This document shows, piece after piece, positions 1 through 7,936 of a DNA stretch of 64,000 nt. Made by a program: the position numbers and the translations under genes. Source of the stretch: Knoellia sinensis KCTC 19936. Its GTDB lineage: Bacteria; Actinomycetota; Actinomycetes; Actinomycetales; Dermatophilaceae. Each line of letters opens with the position of its first letter. Position 1 is the stretch's first letter. The notes under the pieces were generated by a model that was not told the origin of the DNA, ran no database searches, and saw only the letters and a list, made by a program, of their open reading frames with translations. The DNA lies in contig NZ_AVPJ01000003.1 in assembly GCF_000768705.1 (NCBI RefSeq), positions 62,001 to 126,000 of the forward strand. Reading direction: 5' to 3'.

Positions 1-345
1 ATGTCCGCTGTCCCGGTGCCGGACCCCGTCGTCGAGGACCGGCGCGAGCAGATCCTGCTCACCGGAGACCTGCCCTCACCGTCGCGGCCTCCCGCGGGGT
101 GCCGCTTCCACACCCGGTGCCCGTGGCGTCAGGAGACGAAGTGCGACACCGAGCGCCCGGTGCTGCGGATCCCCGAGATCCCGGGTGTTGGGGAGGGCCA
201 CCGAGTGGCATGCCACTGGACCGAACAGATCCAGTCCGGCGAGATCCAGCCGCACGAGGTGGCGCCGACGATCACCGACGCCTCGGACCTCGGCGCGGTC
301 GACGAATCACTCATGGGTCCGGCCTCGATCTCCGAGGCTCTCTGA
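1..345 (+). CDS. Oligopeptide/dipeptide ABC transporter ATP-binding protein, C-terminal end (5' partial)
   Basis: Only the last ~114 residues are in the window; the ATG at base 1 is probably an internal Met. The piece is the C-terminal extension typical of OppF/DppF-type ATPases: LSAVPVPDP-like start, then a Pro-rich linker and the cysteine pattern GCRFHTRCPW...C...C found in the oligo_HPY domain of peptide/nickel importers. The ABC core (Walker motifs) lies upstream, outside the window. Role by family: powers uptake of peptides at the membrane. The acidic tail after residue ~80 is not conserved. Confidence 0.85.
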   Translation: MSAVPVPDPVVEDRREQILLTGDLPSPSRPPAGCRFHTRCPWRQETKCDTERPVLRIPEIPGVGEGHRVACHWTEQIQSGEIQPHEVAPTITDASDLGAVDESLMGPASISEAL

Positions 346-423
346 CCCCGTATGCCGGGTGCGCACCCGTCCAGTAGGCACGCCTTGCTGGACGGGTCGC
401 CGCCGCATTGGGAGGCTGGGGGC

Positions 424-732
424 ATGAGCCGACAGTTGACTGATGAGGAGATCGAGCGCCAGCTCGCCGAACTGACGTTGTGGACGCGCGAAGGTGACGC
501 CATCGTCGCGGACATCGAGGCACCGGACTTCCCCTCGGCGATCCGCATCGTCGCCGAGGCGGCCGAGGTCGCCGAGGAGATGAACCACCATCCCGACATC
601 GACATCCGCTGGCGCAAGACGCACTGGCTGCTGACGACGCACGATGCAGGCGGCCTCACCCAGCTCGACATCGAGCAGGCACACCGGATCACCGAGATCG
701 CGAAACGCCACGGGGTCGTCGTCGATGGCTGA
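424..732 (+). CDS. 4a-hydroxytetrahydrobiopterin dehydratase (pterin carbinolamine dehydratase) family
   Basis: 102-residue cytoplasmic protein of normal family length. It carries the family core around NHHPDIDIRW followed by a hydrophobic beta strand and DIEQAHRI near the C terminus, which fits the dehydratase fold that recycles oxidised pterin. The start at 424 is chosen because GGAGG lies at a proper distance upstream; a start at 352 would add an unconserved tail. Its last 8 bases overlap the next gene (ATGGCTGA), so the two are translationally coupled. In bacteria lacking phenylalanine hydroxylase the physiological role of this family is uncertain. Confidence 0.85.
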   Translation: MSRQLTDEEIERQLAELTLWTREGDAIVADIEAPDFPSAIRIVAEAAEVAEEMNHHPDIDIRWRKTHWLLTTHDAGGLTQLDIEQAHRITEIAKRHGVVVDG

Positions 733-1456
733 GGCCGCAGACCCCGCTGACCTCCTGGATCAGCACGACGAGCCACACACCGGCGGCTTCTACGAGCGGC
801 TGAACTGGCTTCGAGCAGCGGTTCTGGGTGCCAACGACGGCATCATCTCGACGGCAGGAATCGTCATCGGTGTAGCAGCCGCGACGACCAGTCGCGCGAA
901 CATCGCGACCGCCGGATTCGCCGGACTGGCAGCCGGAGCGATGAGCATGGCCGTCGGTGAGTACGTATCCGTCAGCACCCAACGGGATGCCGAGGTAGCC
1001 CTGCTCGCGAAGGAAAAGCAGGAACTGGAGGAGGATCCCGTCGCCGAGCTCGAGGAACTCACTCAGCTCCTGGCCGACAAGGGCATCTCGGACGACCTCG
1101 CCCGGCAAGTGGCCGTCGAGCTCACTGAGAACGACCCCCTCACAGCCCATGCCGAGGTGGAGCTCGGCATCGACCCCGAGGCCCTGACGAAGCCGTGGCA
1201 CGCGGCGTGGGCGTCGTTCTTCGCCTTCACGGCCGGAGCGATCCTGCCGCTCGTGGCAATCCTCCTCGTGGGAGTCACCGCCCGAGTCCCCGTGACCGTG
1301 GCCGCCGTCGTCCTCGCACTCATCGCCACCGGATGGATCAGCGCTCGCCTCGGCTCGGCTGAGATCTGGCCTGCGGTCCGTCGCAACGTCGTGGGTGGCC
1401 TGCTGGCGATGACGGTCACCTATGCGATCGGTTCCCTCGTCGGAACCCAGGTGTGA
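725..1456 (+). CDS. VIT1/CCC1 family membrane transporter
   Basis: 243-residue inner-membrane protein. The N-terminal part shows LRAAVLGANDGIIS and AGAMSMAVGEYVSVSTQRDAE, which are the signature helices of VIT1/CCC1 iron/manganese transporters; a charged cytoplasmic segment rich in Glu follows (residues ~95-155), then three more hydrophobic helices. The family exports or sequesters Fe2+/Mn2+. It overlaps the upstream dehydratase by 8 bases and touches the next ATG (TGATG), so a three-gene operon is likely. Confidence 0.88.
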   Translation: MAEAADPADLLDQHDEPHTGGFYERLNWLRAAVLGANDGIISTAGIVIGVAAATTSRANIATAGFAGLAAGAMSMAVGEYVSVSTQRDAEVALLAKEKQELEEDPVAELEELTQLLADKGISDDLARQVAVELTENDPLTAHAEVELGIDPEALTKPWHAAWASFFAFTAGAILPLVAILLVGVTARVPVTVAAVVLALIATGWISARLGSAEIWPAVRRNVVGGLLAMTVTYAIGSLVGTQV

Positions 1457-2151
1457 TGCCGCGCTACCTCGTCATCCAGCACGAACCCGCAGCACCCGGC
1501 GGCTGGCTCGTCGAGCGCTGGTCCGAGCTCGGCAGCGCTGTCGAGACGATCCGCGGCGATCTCGGCGAGCCGATCCCGGCGCGTCTCACGCATGACGCCC
1601 TCGTGGTCCTCGGAGGGGCGATGAATGCCAACGAGGACGACCGCTACGCATGGCTCGCACCCACGAAGTCTCTGTTGCGCGCGGCGGTGGCGGACGGCAT
1701 ACCGACGCTTGGAGTCTGTCTCGGCCACCAGCTCCTCGCCGTCGCCCTCGGTGGCGAAGTCATCCGCAACCCGCACGGGCGCACGAGCGGACTGATTCCG
1801 TTGTCCCTCAACGCTGCTGGCGAGGCCGACCCATTGCTGAGCGGACTCTCAGGTCGCGAGGTCGTGCAATACAACGGCGACATCGTGAGTCGTCTGCCGG
1901 AGGGCGCCGAGTCGCTCGCGACCGCTCCAGACAGCTCTGTCCAGGCCGCCCGCTTCGGCCCCCGGGCGTGGGGCGTCCAGTTCCACCCGGAGACGACGCC
2001 CGAGATCTTCAAGGAATGGATGGCCAACTTCTCACCCGAGCCTCACGAGGCCGCCGACTCCCCCGCCCGCTGGCTCGCCGAGATGGAGTCCCGTCGCGAC
2101 GTGGTCCGCTCCACCGGGTATGCCGTCGCCGACGCCTTCGCCCGCGCCTGA
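1456..2151 (+). CDS. Type 1 glutamine amidotransferase (GATase1-like)
   Basis: 231 residues, cytoplasmic. Class I amidotransferase fold with the nucleophile Cys88 in GVCLGHQ and His177/Glu179 in the FHPE motif, so the catalytic triad looks intact. It is a stand-alone domain, similar to the GMP-synthase-like amidotransferases often found near unrelated genes; the acceptor substrate cannot be told. A GTG at 1453 directly precedes the ATG; the ATG overlapping the upstream stop is preferred. Last gene of the 424-2151 run, facing malQ tail to tail. Confidence 0.82.
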   Translation: MPRYLVIQHEPAAPGGWLVERWSELGSAVETIRGDLGEPIPARLTHDALVVLGGAMNANEDDRYAWLAPTKSLLRAAVADGIPTLGVCLGHQLLAVALGGEVIRNPHGRTSGLIPLSLNAAGEADPLLSGLSGREVVQYNGDIVSRLPEGAESLATAPDSSVQAARFGPRAWGVQFHPETTPEIFKEWMANFSPEPHEAADSPARWLAEMESRRDVVRSTGYAVADAFARA

Positions 2152-2193
2152 CCCTCCCCAGCGGGTCGCCCGCGGGTGACCGTCGCCGCCCTC

Positions 2194-2309
2194 GCGTTGC
2201 ACGGGACGCGCTAGCGATCCTCCAGCCTTCGCGCGCCCGTTCCGTCGTCGACGCGCCTCCCCGGTTTGGCGCGCTACGGCTTCGGACCGACGCACGTCCC
2301 GCACAACGC
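2194..2309. terminator. Inverted repeat between convergent amidotransferase gene and malQ
   Basis: GCGTTGCACGGGACG at 2194-2208 pairs with CGTCCCGCACAACGC at 2295-2309 (13 of 15 positions). The loop is long (~86 nt) and no U-run follows, so a classical intrinsic terminator is doubtful. The whole 178-base gap shows no other gene. Confidence 0.35.
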
Positions 2310-2329
2310 CACGTGCGCTCCTGCTTCCG

Positions 2330-4462
2330 TCAGTCGCCGGCGGTGGCGCGGAACAGGACTTCGGCGAGTTCGGACTTGGTCGCTTCCTCCAGGGAGAGCG
2401 GCGTGCCATCGGGTCCGGAGAGCGGGAGCCGCCAGTTCGGGTACTCGTCGTCGGTGCCCGGCTGGTTGATCGCGCGGCGATCGCCGACGACGTCGGACAG
2501 CGAGATCGCGCGCAGCACGCTGGGGGTGTGGCCCAACCACCGGTGCATCGCCTCGATGACCGAGGGGATGCCCGCGCCGGGCTCGAGCCAGCCGCGGCCG
2601 ACGAGGGCGTCACGGACCTTGGCGATCGACTGCTCCTCGTGGGCGCGTTCCTCCTCGACCGGGCGGGTGAGCAGGTCGAGGCGTTCGCGGATGGCGACGT
2701 GCTCGAGCGAGAGGAAGCCCGCGGTCGGCGGCAGGTCGTGCGTCGTCACCGATGACAGGCAGAGTTCGCGATAGTTCTCGGGGGGCGTGGGTGCGTCGTC
2801 GGTGTTCTCGAACCACATGATGCTCGTGCCGAGGATGCCGCGCTCGAGGAGGTACTCACGAGCGATCTCGGGGACGACACCGAGGTCCTCGCCGATGACG
2901 ACGGCGCCGGCGCGGTGGGCCTCGAGGCACAGGATGCCGATGAGCGCTTCGTGGTCATAGCGGACGTAGGTGCCGTCGGCGGGCGTGAGCCCCACCGGGA
3001 TCCACCACAGGCGGAAGAGTCCGATGACGTGGTCGACGCGGATGCCTCCCGAGTCGCGCAGCACCGTGCGCACCATGTCGCGGAAGGGCTCGTAGCCACG
3101 CTCGGCCAGCCGCTCGGGGTGCCACGGCGGTTGCGACCAGTTCTGTCCGAGTTGGTTGAACTGGTCCGGCGGCGCGCCCACGGTGACGCCCTTGGTCAGC
3201 GCCTCGGCGAGACCCCACGAGTCGGCCCCTTCCGGATGCACGCCTACAGCAAGGTCGTGCACGATGCCGAGCGACATGCCTGCCGCCTTGGTCTCGCGTT
3301 GGAGTTCGCCCAACTGCCCTTCGAGCAGCCACTGCAGCCACATGTGGAAGTGCACCCGATCAGCCTGGGTCCGGGTGAACTCGGCGACGGCCGGGCTGGC
3401 GGGGTCGTGGTACTCGGCCGGCCACTGCGTCCAGGTCGACCCGTGGCGTTCGGCCAGCGCGCACCAGGTGGCGAAGGTCGCCAACCCCTCCCCCTCCCGC
3501 TGCCGGAAGCGGTCGAACTCTCGAGCGCGGTGGCCGTCGAGTCCGACGTCGTGGATGAGGTCGAGTGCTGCCTTCTTGGCGGTCCACGCCGCATCGCGAT
3601 CGATGGTGTCGGCGCTGTTGAGGCGACGGGCGCCGGCCGCCAACTCGTCGAACTGGGCACGGGCAGCGACGCCCAGCCGGACGAGTTCGGGGATCCCCTC
3701 GAGCCGCAGGTAGATCGGGTTGATGAAGCGCCGCGTCGTGGGGAGGTAGGGCGACTCCTCCATGGGGGCCACCGGTTCGGCGGCGTGCACGGGGTTGATG
3801 AGGACGAACTCTGCTCCCAGGTCGGCAGCGGCCCACGACGCGAGGTCCCACAGGTCACCCAGGTCGCCGACGCCCCACGAGGTGACCGAGCGCACCTGGT
3901 AGAGCTGCGTCATCAGCCCCGTGGCCCCTCCGTGCCGGAGCACCTCGGGGAGTTCCACGCGTGCCGGGGTCACGACGAGCGTCGACACGTCAGTGCCGGG
4001 GGTCACGGCCGGCTGATCGAGGTGGGCGACGATCCGGTGCCAGCCCAGGGGGAGGTCGCCGGGCAGCTCGAACGTGGCTTCACCGATCTGGACCCCGTCG
4101 ATGTTCCTCGGTTGAACCCACCGATCGACCTGCGGCACCTCGCGCGTGCCTCCGCCCTCGAGCTCGACGGTGAGGCTGATGCCTCCCCCGTCGGGCACGT
4201 GCGCATGGATCCACGGAGTCCAGCCCTCACGGCATACGACGGTTGCGGGCAAGGTGCGCCGCCACGGACGGTTCTCCGCCTCGGCGAGCGCGGCAGCGAC
4301 GGACTCCTCCGTGCCCGCGTCGACGCCCAGCGCGCCGAGGACGGTGCGCAGGGTGGCGTCGGAGATCAGGGTGTGGGTGCCCTTCCAGTCGTGGAAGTCG
4401 GTCGCCACGCCATGAGCGTGGGCGAGGGCGACAAGGGCGTCGGACGGCGCGGCCGGGGACAT
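2330..4462 (-). CDS. malQ: 4-alpha-glucanotransferase (amylomaltase, GH77)
   Basis: 710 residues, cytoplasmic. Transfers alpha-1,4-glucan segments in maltose and maltodextrin use. The GH77 catalytic residues can be seen: Asp nucleophile in GGIRVDHVIGL, acid/base Glu in VIGEDLGVVP, and the third Asp in TTHDLPP. An N-terminal extension of ~150 residues before the barrel matches the longer actinobacterial MalQ type. Start at 4462 is chosen over 4609 because AGGATGGAG precedes it and the extra residues are low-complexity. It is separated from the upstream transporter gene by a hairpin, so it is probably transcribed alone. Confidence 0.95.
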   Translation of the reverse strand: MSPAAPSDALVALAHAHGVATDFHDWKGTHTLISDATLRTVLGALGVDAGTEESVAAALAEAENRPWRRTLPATVVCREGWTPWIHAHVPDGGGISLTVELEGGGTREVPQVDRWVQPRNIDGVQIGEATFELPGDLPLGWHRIVAHLDQPAVTPGTDVSTLVVTPARVELPEVLRHGGATGLMTQLYQVRSVTSWGVGDLGDLWDLASWAAADLGAEFVLINPVHAAEPVAPMEESPYLPTTRRFINPIYLRLEGIPELVRLGVAARAQFDELAAGARRLNSADTIDRDAAWTAKKAALDLIHDVGLDGHRAREFDRFRQREGEGLATFATWCALAERHGSTWTQWPAEYHDPASPAVAEFTRTQADRVHFHMWLQWLLEGQLGELQRETKAAGMSLGIVHDLAVGVHPEGADSWGLAEALTKGVTVGAPPDQFNQLGQNWSQPPWHPERLAERGYEPFRDMVRTVLRDSGGIRVDHVIGLFRLWWIPVGLTPADGTYVRYDHEALIGILCLEAHRAGAVVIGEDLGVVPEIAREYLLERGILGTSIMWFENTDDAPTPPENYRELCLSSVTTHDLPPTAGFLSLEHVAIRERLDLLTRPVEEERAHEEQSIAKVRDALVGRGWLEPGAGIPSVIEAMHRWLGHTPSVLRAISLSDVVGDRRAINQPGTDDEYPNWRLPLSGPDGTPLSLEEATKSELAEVLFRATAGD

Positions 4463-4495
4463 GGCTCCATCCTGCACGTCGTCGCCCCCGAAGTG

Positions 4496-4535
4496 CGGAC
4501 AGGGCGCCGCCGCTGACGCGACGACGCCCTGTCCG
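4496..4535 (-). terminator. Hairpin terminator after the SSS transporter gene
   Basis: CGGACAGGGCG (4496-4506) and CGCCCTGTCCG (4525-4535) form a perfect 11-bp G+C-rich stem with an 18-nt loop, lying between the transporter stop and the malQ start. It has no strong U-tract, as is common in actinobacteria. Confidence 0.6.
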
Positions 4536-4550
4536 TGGGGCAGGTGGGTC

Positions 4551-6197
4551 TCAGGGGCTGGCCGTGGTCTCGTGAGGTCCCACGTCGAGCTTCTCGACGC
4601 GCGGGTCACCGGCGTCGGCGAAGTAGTCGCCCTTGATGGTCTCGTCGTGCCCGTTGCTGACCTTCATCGCGTTGAACACGAGGCTGAGGACCGCGGCAAT
4701 GACGAGGTTGATGACGAACGCGGTCATGGCGATGTAGCCCATCTGCGCGATGCCGGGGATGCTCGCGAGCGAACCGCCGAAGTGGTTGCCCGTGGCCGGG
4801 TTGACGACGTTGTAGGCCGTCACCGTGCCGTAGACCATTCCGACCGCCCAGCCGACGAGCAGGGCCCAGCGGTGGAACCACCGCGTGTAGAGCCCGAACA
4901 CGATCGCGGGGAATGTCTGGAGGATCCAGATGCCGCCGAGGAGCTGGAAGTTGATCGCGTTCTGCTTGTCGAGGGCCAGCACGAAGATGAGCGCGAACCC
5001 CTTGACGACGAGCGAGACCAGCTTGGAGACCTTGGCCTCCTCCTTGGGGGTGGCGTTCGGCTTGATCCACTCCTTGTAGATGTTGCGCGTGAACGTGTTG
5101 GCGGCCGCGATCGACATGATCGCCGCGGGCACCAGGGCACCGATGGCGATGGCCGCGAACGCCACGCCGGCGAACCAGCTCGGGAACATGTCCTCGAAGA
5201 GCTGCGGGATGACGAGCTGCGCGTTCGGTTCGCCGTCGAGGCCGATCGGCTGGGTCCCGGCCGCGATCGCGACCCAGCCCAGCAGGGCGAGGAGTCCGAG
5301 GACGAACGAGTACGCCGGGAGGATCGAGGCGTTGCGCCGGATCGTGTTGCGACTGTTCGACGACAGGCTGGCGGTGATCGAGTGCGGGTACATGAAGAGG
5401 GCGAGGGCCGAGCCCAGCGCCAACGTCGCATAGGCCCACATCTGCTCGCTGCCGGGGACGAACGCGCCAGGAACCTTGCCGGTCGTCGGGTTGGGCGTCG
5501 TCATCTTCTCCTCGGCCGCGCCGAAGATCGCGTCCCAGCCACCGACCTTGGACGGCAGGTAGATGACCGCGACGATGATGACGAGATAGATCAGCGTGTC
5601 CTTGACGAACGCGATGACCGCCGGCGCCCGCAGACCGCTGCTGTAGGTGTAGGCCGCGAGCAGCGCGAACGCGATGAAGAGCGGTGCGTCCTTGACCAGC
5701 CAGTTGCTGCCGCCACCCAGGCCCACGACCTCGAGGACGGCCTGGATGCCCACGAGCTGCAGGGCGATGTAGGGCATCGTCGCGAGGAAGCCCGTGACCG
5801 CGACGGCGAGCGACAGCGGTCGGCTGTCATAGCGCCCCCGCACGAAGTCAGCCGTCGTGACATAGCCGTGGCGGTGGCTCACCGACCACAGTCGCGACAT
5901 GAAGATGAAGATGATTGGGTAGAGCACGATCGTGTAGGGCACGGCAAAGAAGCCGGCGACCGAGCCGAGAGCGAACATCGCCGCCGGGACGGCCACGAAC
6001 GTGTATGCCGTGTAGAGGTCACCTCCCAGCAGGAACCAGGTGATCCACGTGCCGAACGAGCGCCCACCGAGGCCCCACTCGTCGAGGGACTCCATGTCCG
6101 TCGGGCGGCGCCAGCGCGTCGCCATGAAGCCCATGACCGTGACGAGGCCGAAGAGGGCGATGAGGATGATCAGGGCGGTCCAGTTGATGCCGCTCAT
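4551..6197 (-). CDS. Sodium:solute symporter family (MctP-like monocarboxylate transporter)
   Basis: 548 residues, very hydrophobic, about 13 predicted membrane helices, of normal SSS length. Characteristic stretches include GGRSFGTWITWFLLGGDLYTAYTFV near the N terminus and conserved helices around residues 300-400. The partner DUF3311 protein immediately upstream (ATGA overlap) is the usual companion of MctP/MctC-like carriers for lactate, pyruvate, acetate or propionate; the substrate is inferred from this pairing only. The C terminus is short and hydrophilic. Confidence 0.85.
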   Translation of the reverse strand: MSGINWTALIILIALFGLVTVMGFMATRWRRPTDMESLDEWGLGGRSFGTWITWFLLGGDLYTAYTFVAVPAAMFALGSVAGFFAVPYTIVLYPIIFIFMSRLWSVSHRHGYVTTADFVRGRYDSRPLSLAVAVTGFLATMPYIALQLVGIQAVLEVVGLGGGSNWLVKDAPLFIAFALLAAYTYSSGLRAPAVIAFVKDTLIYLVIIVAVIYLPSKVGGWDAIFGAAEEKMTTPNPTTGKVPGAFVPGSEQMWAYATLALGSALALFMYPHSITASLSSNSRNTIRRNASILPAYSFVLGLLALLGWVAIAAGTQPIGLDGEPNAQLVIPQLFEDMFPSWFAGVAFAAIAIGALVPAAIMSIAAANTFTRNIYKEWIKPNATPKEEAKVSKLVSLVVKGFALIFVLALDKQNAINFQLLGGIWILQTFPAIVFGLYTRWFHRWALLVGWAVGMVYGTVTAYNVVNPATGNHFGGSLASIPGIAQMGYIAMTAFVINLVIAAVLSLVFNAMKVSNGHDETIKGDYFADAGDPRVEKLDVGPHETTASP

Positions 6198-6571
6198 CGC
6201 TGGTCTCCATCCGCGTCGAAGGGGTTGCCGTCGTGGAGGTCGGCGTCGGTGGTGTCACCGATCGTCGCGCCCTTCTCATGGCGGCCGCGGTGCCGGCGGG
6301 GACGACGCTGGGCGTCACCCATCGGGCGGTGCGGACGGGCCTTGAGCACGAGCCGGTAGGCCGTGTAGGTCATCGCCGAACAGAGGAAGACCCACAGGAA
6401 CTGGTACCAGATGAAGAAGGGGAACCCCCAGAGCTTCGGCTCGACCCTCGCGTAGGAACTCACCCACATGAGCGCGACGATGGGGATGAGCAGCAGGACC
6501 CCGGCCACCGCGAGCATCCCCTTGTTGGCGGGTGGGACCGTGTCATGGTCCACGACCTCGTGTTCTTCCAC
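6194..6571 (-). CDS. DUF3311 small membrane protein
   Basis: 125 residues with two membrane helices (residues ~18-40 and ~52-75), then a basic, Arg/His-rich cytoplasmic tail. DUF3311 proteins are encoded directly upstream of SSS monocarboxylate transporters in actinobacteria and probably act as an accessory subunit. Starts with GTG after an AGAGG ribosome site; its stop overlaps the transporter start by 4 bases. Confidence 0.85.
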   Translation of the reverse strand: MEEHEVVDHDTVPPANKGMLAVAGVLLLIPIVALMWVSSYARVEPKLWGFPFFIWYQFLWVFLCSAMTYTAYRLVLKARPHRPMGDAQRRPRRHRGRHEKGATIGDTTDADLHDGNPFDADGDQR

Positions 6572-6626
6572 GAGTGCACCTCTCTCGTATGCGAGCTGTC
6601 CGCGGCATTGCGCACAGCGAGTCGAG

Positions 6627-6632
6627 ACCCTA
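6627..6632 (-). promoter_or_regulatory. Candidate -10 box for the DUF3311-transporter operon
   Basis: TAGGGT on the minus strand, ~56 bases upstream of the GTG. A matching -35 is weak. Confidence 0.35.
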
Positions 6633-6727
6633 GATGGCGATGCGGCTCACACCACACCAACTCGCCACGCGTCGACCAGCGGTAACTCCTTTGCGCCGAG
6701 CGGCAGAGGTGCGCCACCCTTGCCACC

Positions 6728-6958
6728 ATGCGTGCACCCGAGGGCTTCGAATGGGCCGAGCGCAAGGACGGCAGCGTCGCCATCACTCACCACGGCACGG
6801 TGGCGAGCGTCCTGCGGGGTCGACGGGCGCAGGACTTCATCGAGGACGTCGAGGCCGTTGGCGACGGAGGGGACCAGGAACTGATGGCCCGGATCACCGG
6901 CAACTACAAGCACGGCAACGAGCGCACCGCGAAGAATCACCCGCGCAACCGGCGCTGA
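6728..6958 (+). CDS. Conserved small actinobacterial protein of unknown function
   Basis: 76 residues, basic C terminus. The sequence begins RAPEGFEWAERKDGSVAITHHG and ends TGNYKHGNERTAKNHPRNR, a pattern I recognise from short hypothetical proteins across actinobacteria; no function is known to me. There is no clear ribosome binding site. It lies alone between a divergent operon and a convergent CHRD gene. Confidence 0.7.
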   Translation: MRAPEGFEWAERKDGSVAITHHGTVASVLRGRRAQDFIEDVEAVGDGGDQELMARITGNYKHGNERTAKNHPRNRR

Positions 6959-6987
6959 CCGGCATACGGGAATTGTTCGGGAATCGC

Positions 6988-7434
6988 CTACCCGAGCTGG
7001 GCGCGCACCGCTCCCGGCGGGAAGGGGGCGTTGTGGACGTTGATGTAGAAGTCGCCGGGGCTCTGGATCAGTTCCTTGGCGAGGGCGCGAGTCACATCGG
7101 CGCAGCCGCTCGAGGTCCCCGACGTGGGCGGATCGAGCGGGATGACCACAGGACCCGCGAGGGTCGTCGGCGCTCGGTGCACGTGCGCCGCGGTCGCCGG
7201 GGCGATGTTCTGCACCGTCAGCGTGTAGCAGACCCTGCCCTGCCCCGGATTGATCCTGAACGACGCGGTGCCGGAACCGTCCGGGTCACCGGGGCCGGGC
7301 CGCTCAGCGGCGCCGGTCATCTCAACGGTGATGGGTCGACCACCGTCTGCGGCCAGGGCGTTCGGGAGAGCAATGAGTCCGGTGGCACCTGCGGCGGCGG
7401 CCGACAGGGCGACGATCCTGAGGCGACGGGACAT
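6988..7434 (-). CDS. Secreted CHRD-domain protein
   Basis: 148 residues. A signal peptide (MSRRLRIV, hydrophobic core, ALA) occupies residues ~1-28. The rest matches a CHRD domain: beta-rich, with AAHVHRAPTTLAGPVVIPL and FYINVHNAPFPPGAVRAQL, the hallmark end of the domain. CHRD proteins are extracytoplasmic with no defined enzymatic role. Start at 7434 is supported by GGAGG 6-7 bases upstream; 7476 would place residues before the signal peptide. Confidence 0.85.
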   Translation of the reverse strand: MSRRLRIVALSAAAAGATGLIALPNALAADGGRPITVEMTGAAERPGPGDPDGSGTASFRINPGQGRVCYTLTVQNIAPATAAHVHRAPTTLAGPVVIPLDPPTSGTSSGCADVTRALAKELIQSPGDFYINVHNAPFPPGAVRAQLG

Positions 7435-7552
7435 GACTTCCTCCAAGGTGTGGGGTGCCCGCGGCACGGCGAGCACCTTTCACCGTAGACCCGGGCGTTT
7501 GCGCCACGCCAGACCCGCATGGGGCAGAGCGGCCTGTGGTCGACTGGGCGCC

Positions 7553-7897
7553 ATGGAGATCCAGCGCGTCGTCCCCATCCTCACCGTCACCGATCTGGCA
7601 GCGGCGGTGCGTTGCCACTCCGAGGTCCTTGGGCTGCGCACCGTCATGGACCTCGGCTGGGTCGTCACCCTCGCCGACGACTCGGGCCACCAGCTCAGCC
7701 TCATGACCACCGATGCCTCGGCGCCGGTCAATCCGGACGTCTCCGTCTTCGTCGATGACGTGGACGCCGCCCACGACGCCGCGGAGACTGCTCGCGTGGA
7801 GATCGTGCACCCGCTCACCGACGAACCGTGGGGCGTCAGGCGGTTCTTCTATCGGGATGGGTCGGGCCGCGTCGTCAACGTCGGGTCACATCGCTGA
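7553..7897 (+). CDS. VOC-family (glyoxalase/bleomycin resistance-like) protein
   Basis: 114 residues, one betaalphabetabetabeta pair: RVVPILTVTDLAAAVRCHSEVLG at the start and a closing RRFFYRDGSGRVVNV. Some metal-site positions can be guessed but the first His of classical glyoxalase I is not evident, so the reaction is unknown. The tail faces the WXG-type gene 39 bases away. Confidence 0.75.
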   Translation: MEIQRVVPILTVTDLAAAVRCHSEVLGLRTVMDLGWVVTLADDSGHQLSLMTTDASAPVNPDVSVFVDDVDAAHDAAETARVEIVHPLTDEPWGVRRFFYRDGSGRVVNVGSHR

Positions 7898-7936
7898 CGA
7901 ACTCGGGTGTGGCACACGCACCATCGCGCCTGACGG

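Noticed and set aside
2915-4516. 533-codon open frame opposite malQ
   Set aside because: Antisense shadow without recognisable motifs; malQ has all its catalytic residues.
4461-6359. 632-codon open frame opposite the SSS transporter
   Set aside because: Extremely charged, repetitive D/R/E composition and no ribosome site; a shadow of a membrane protein gene.
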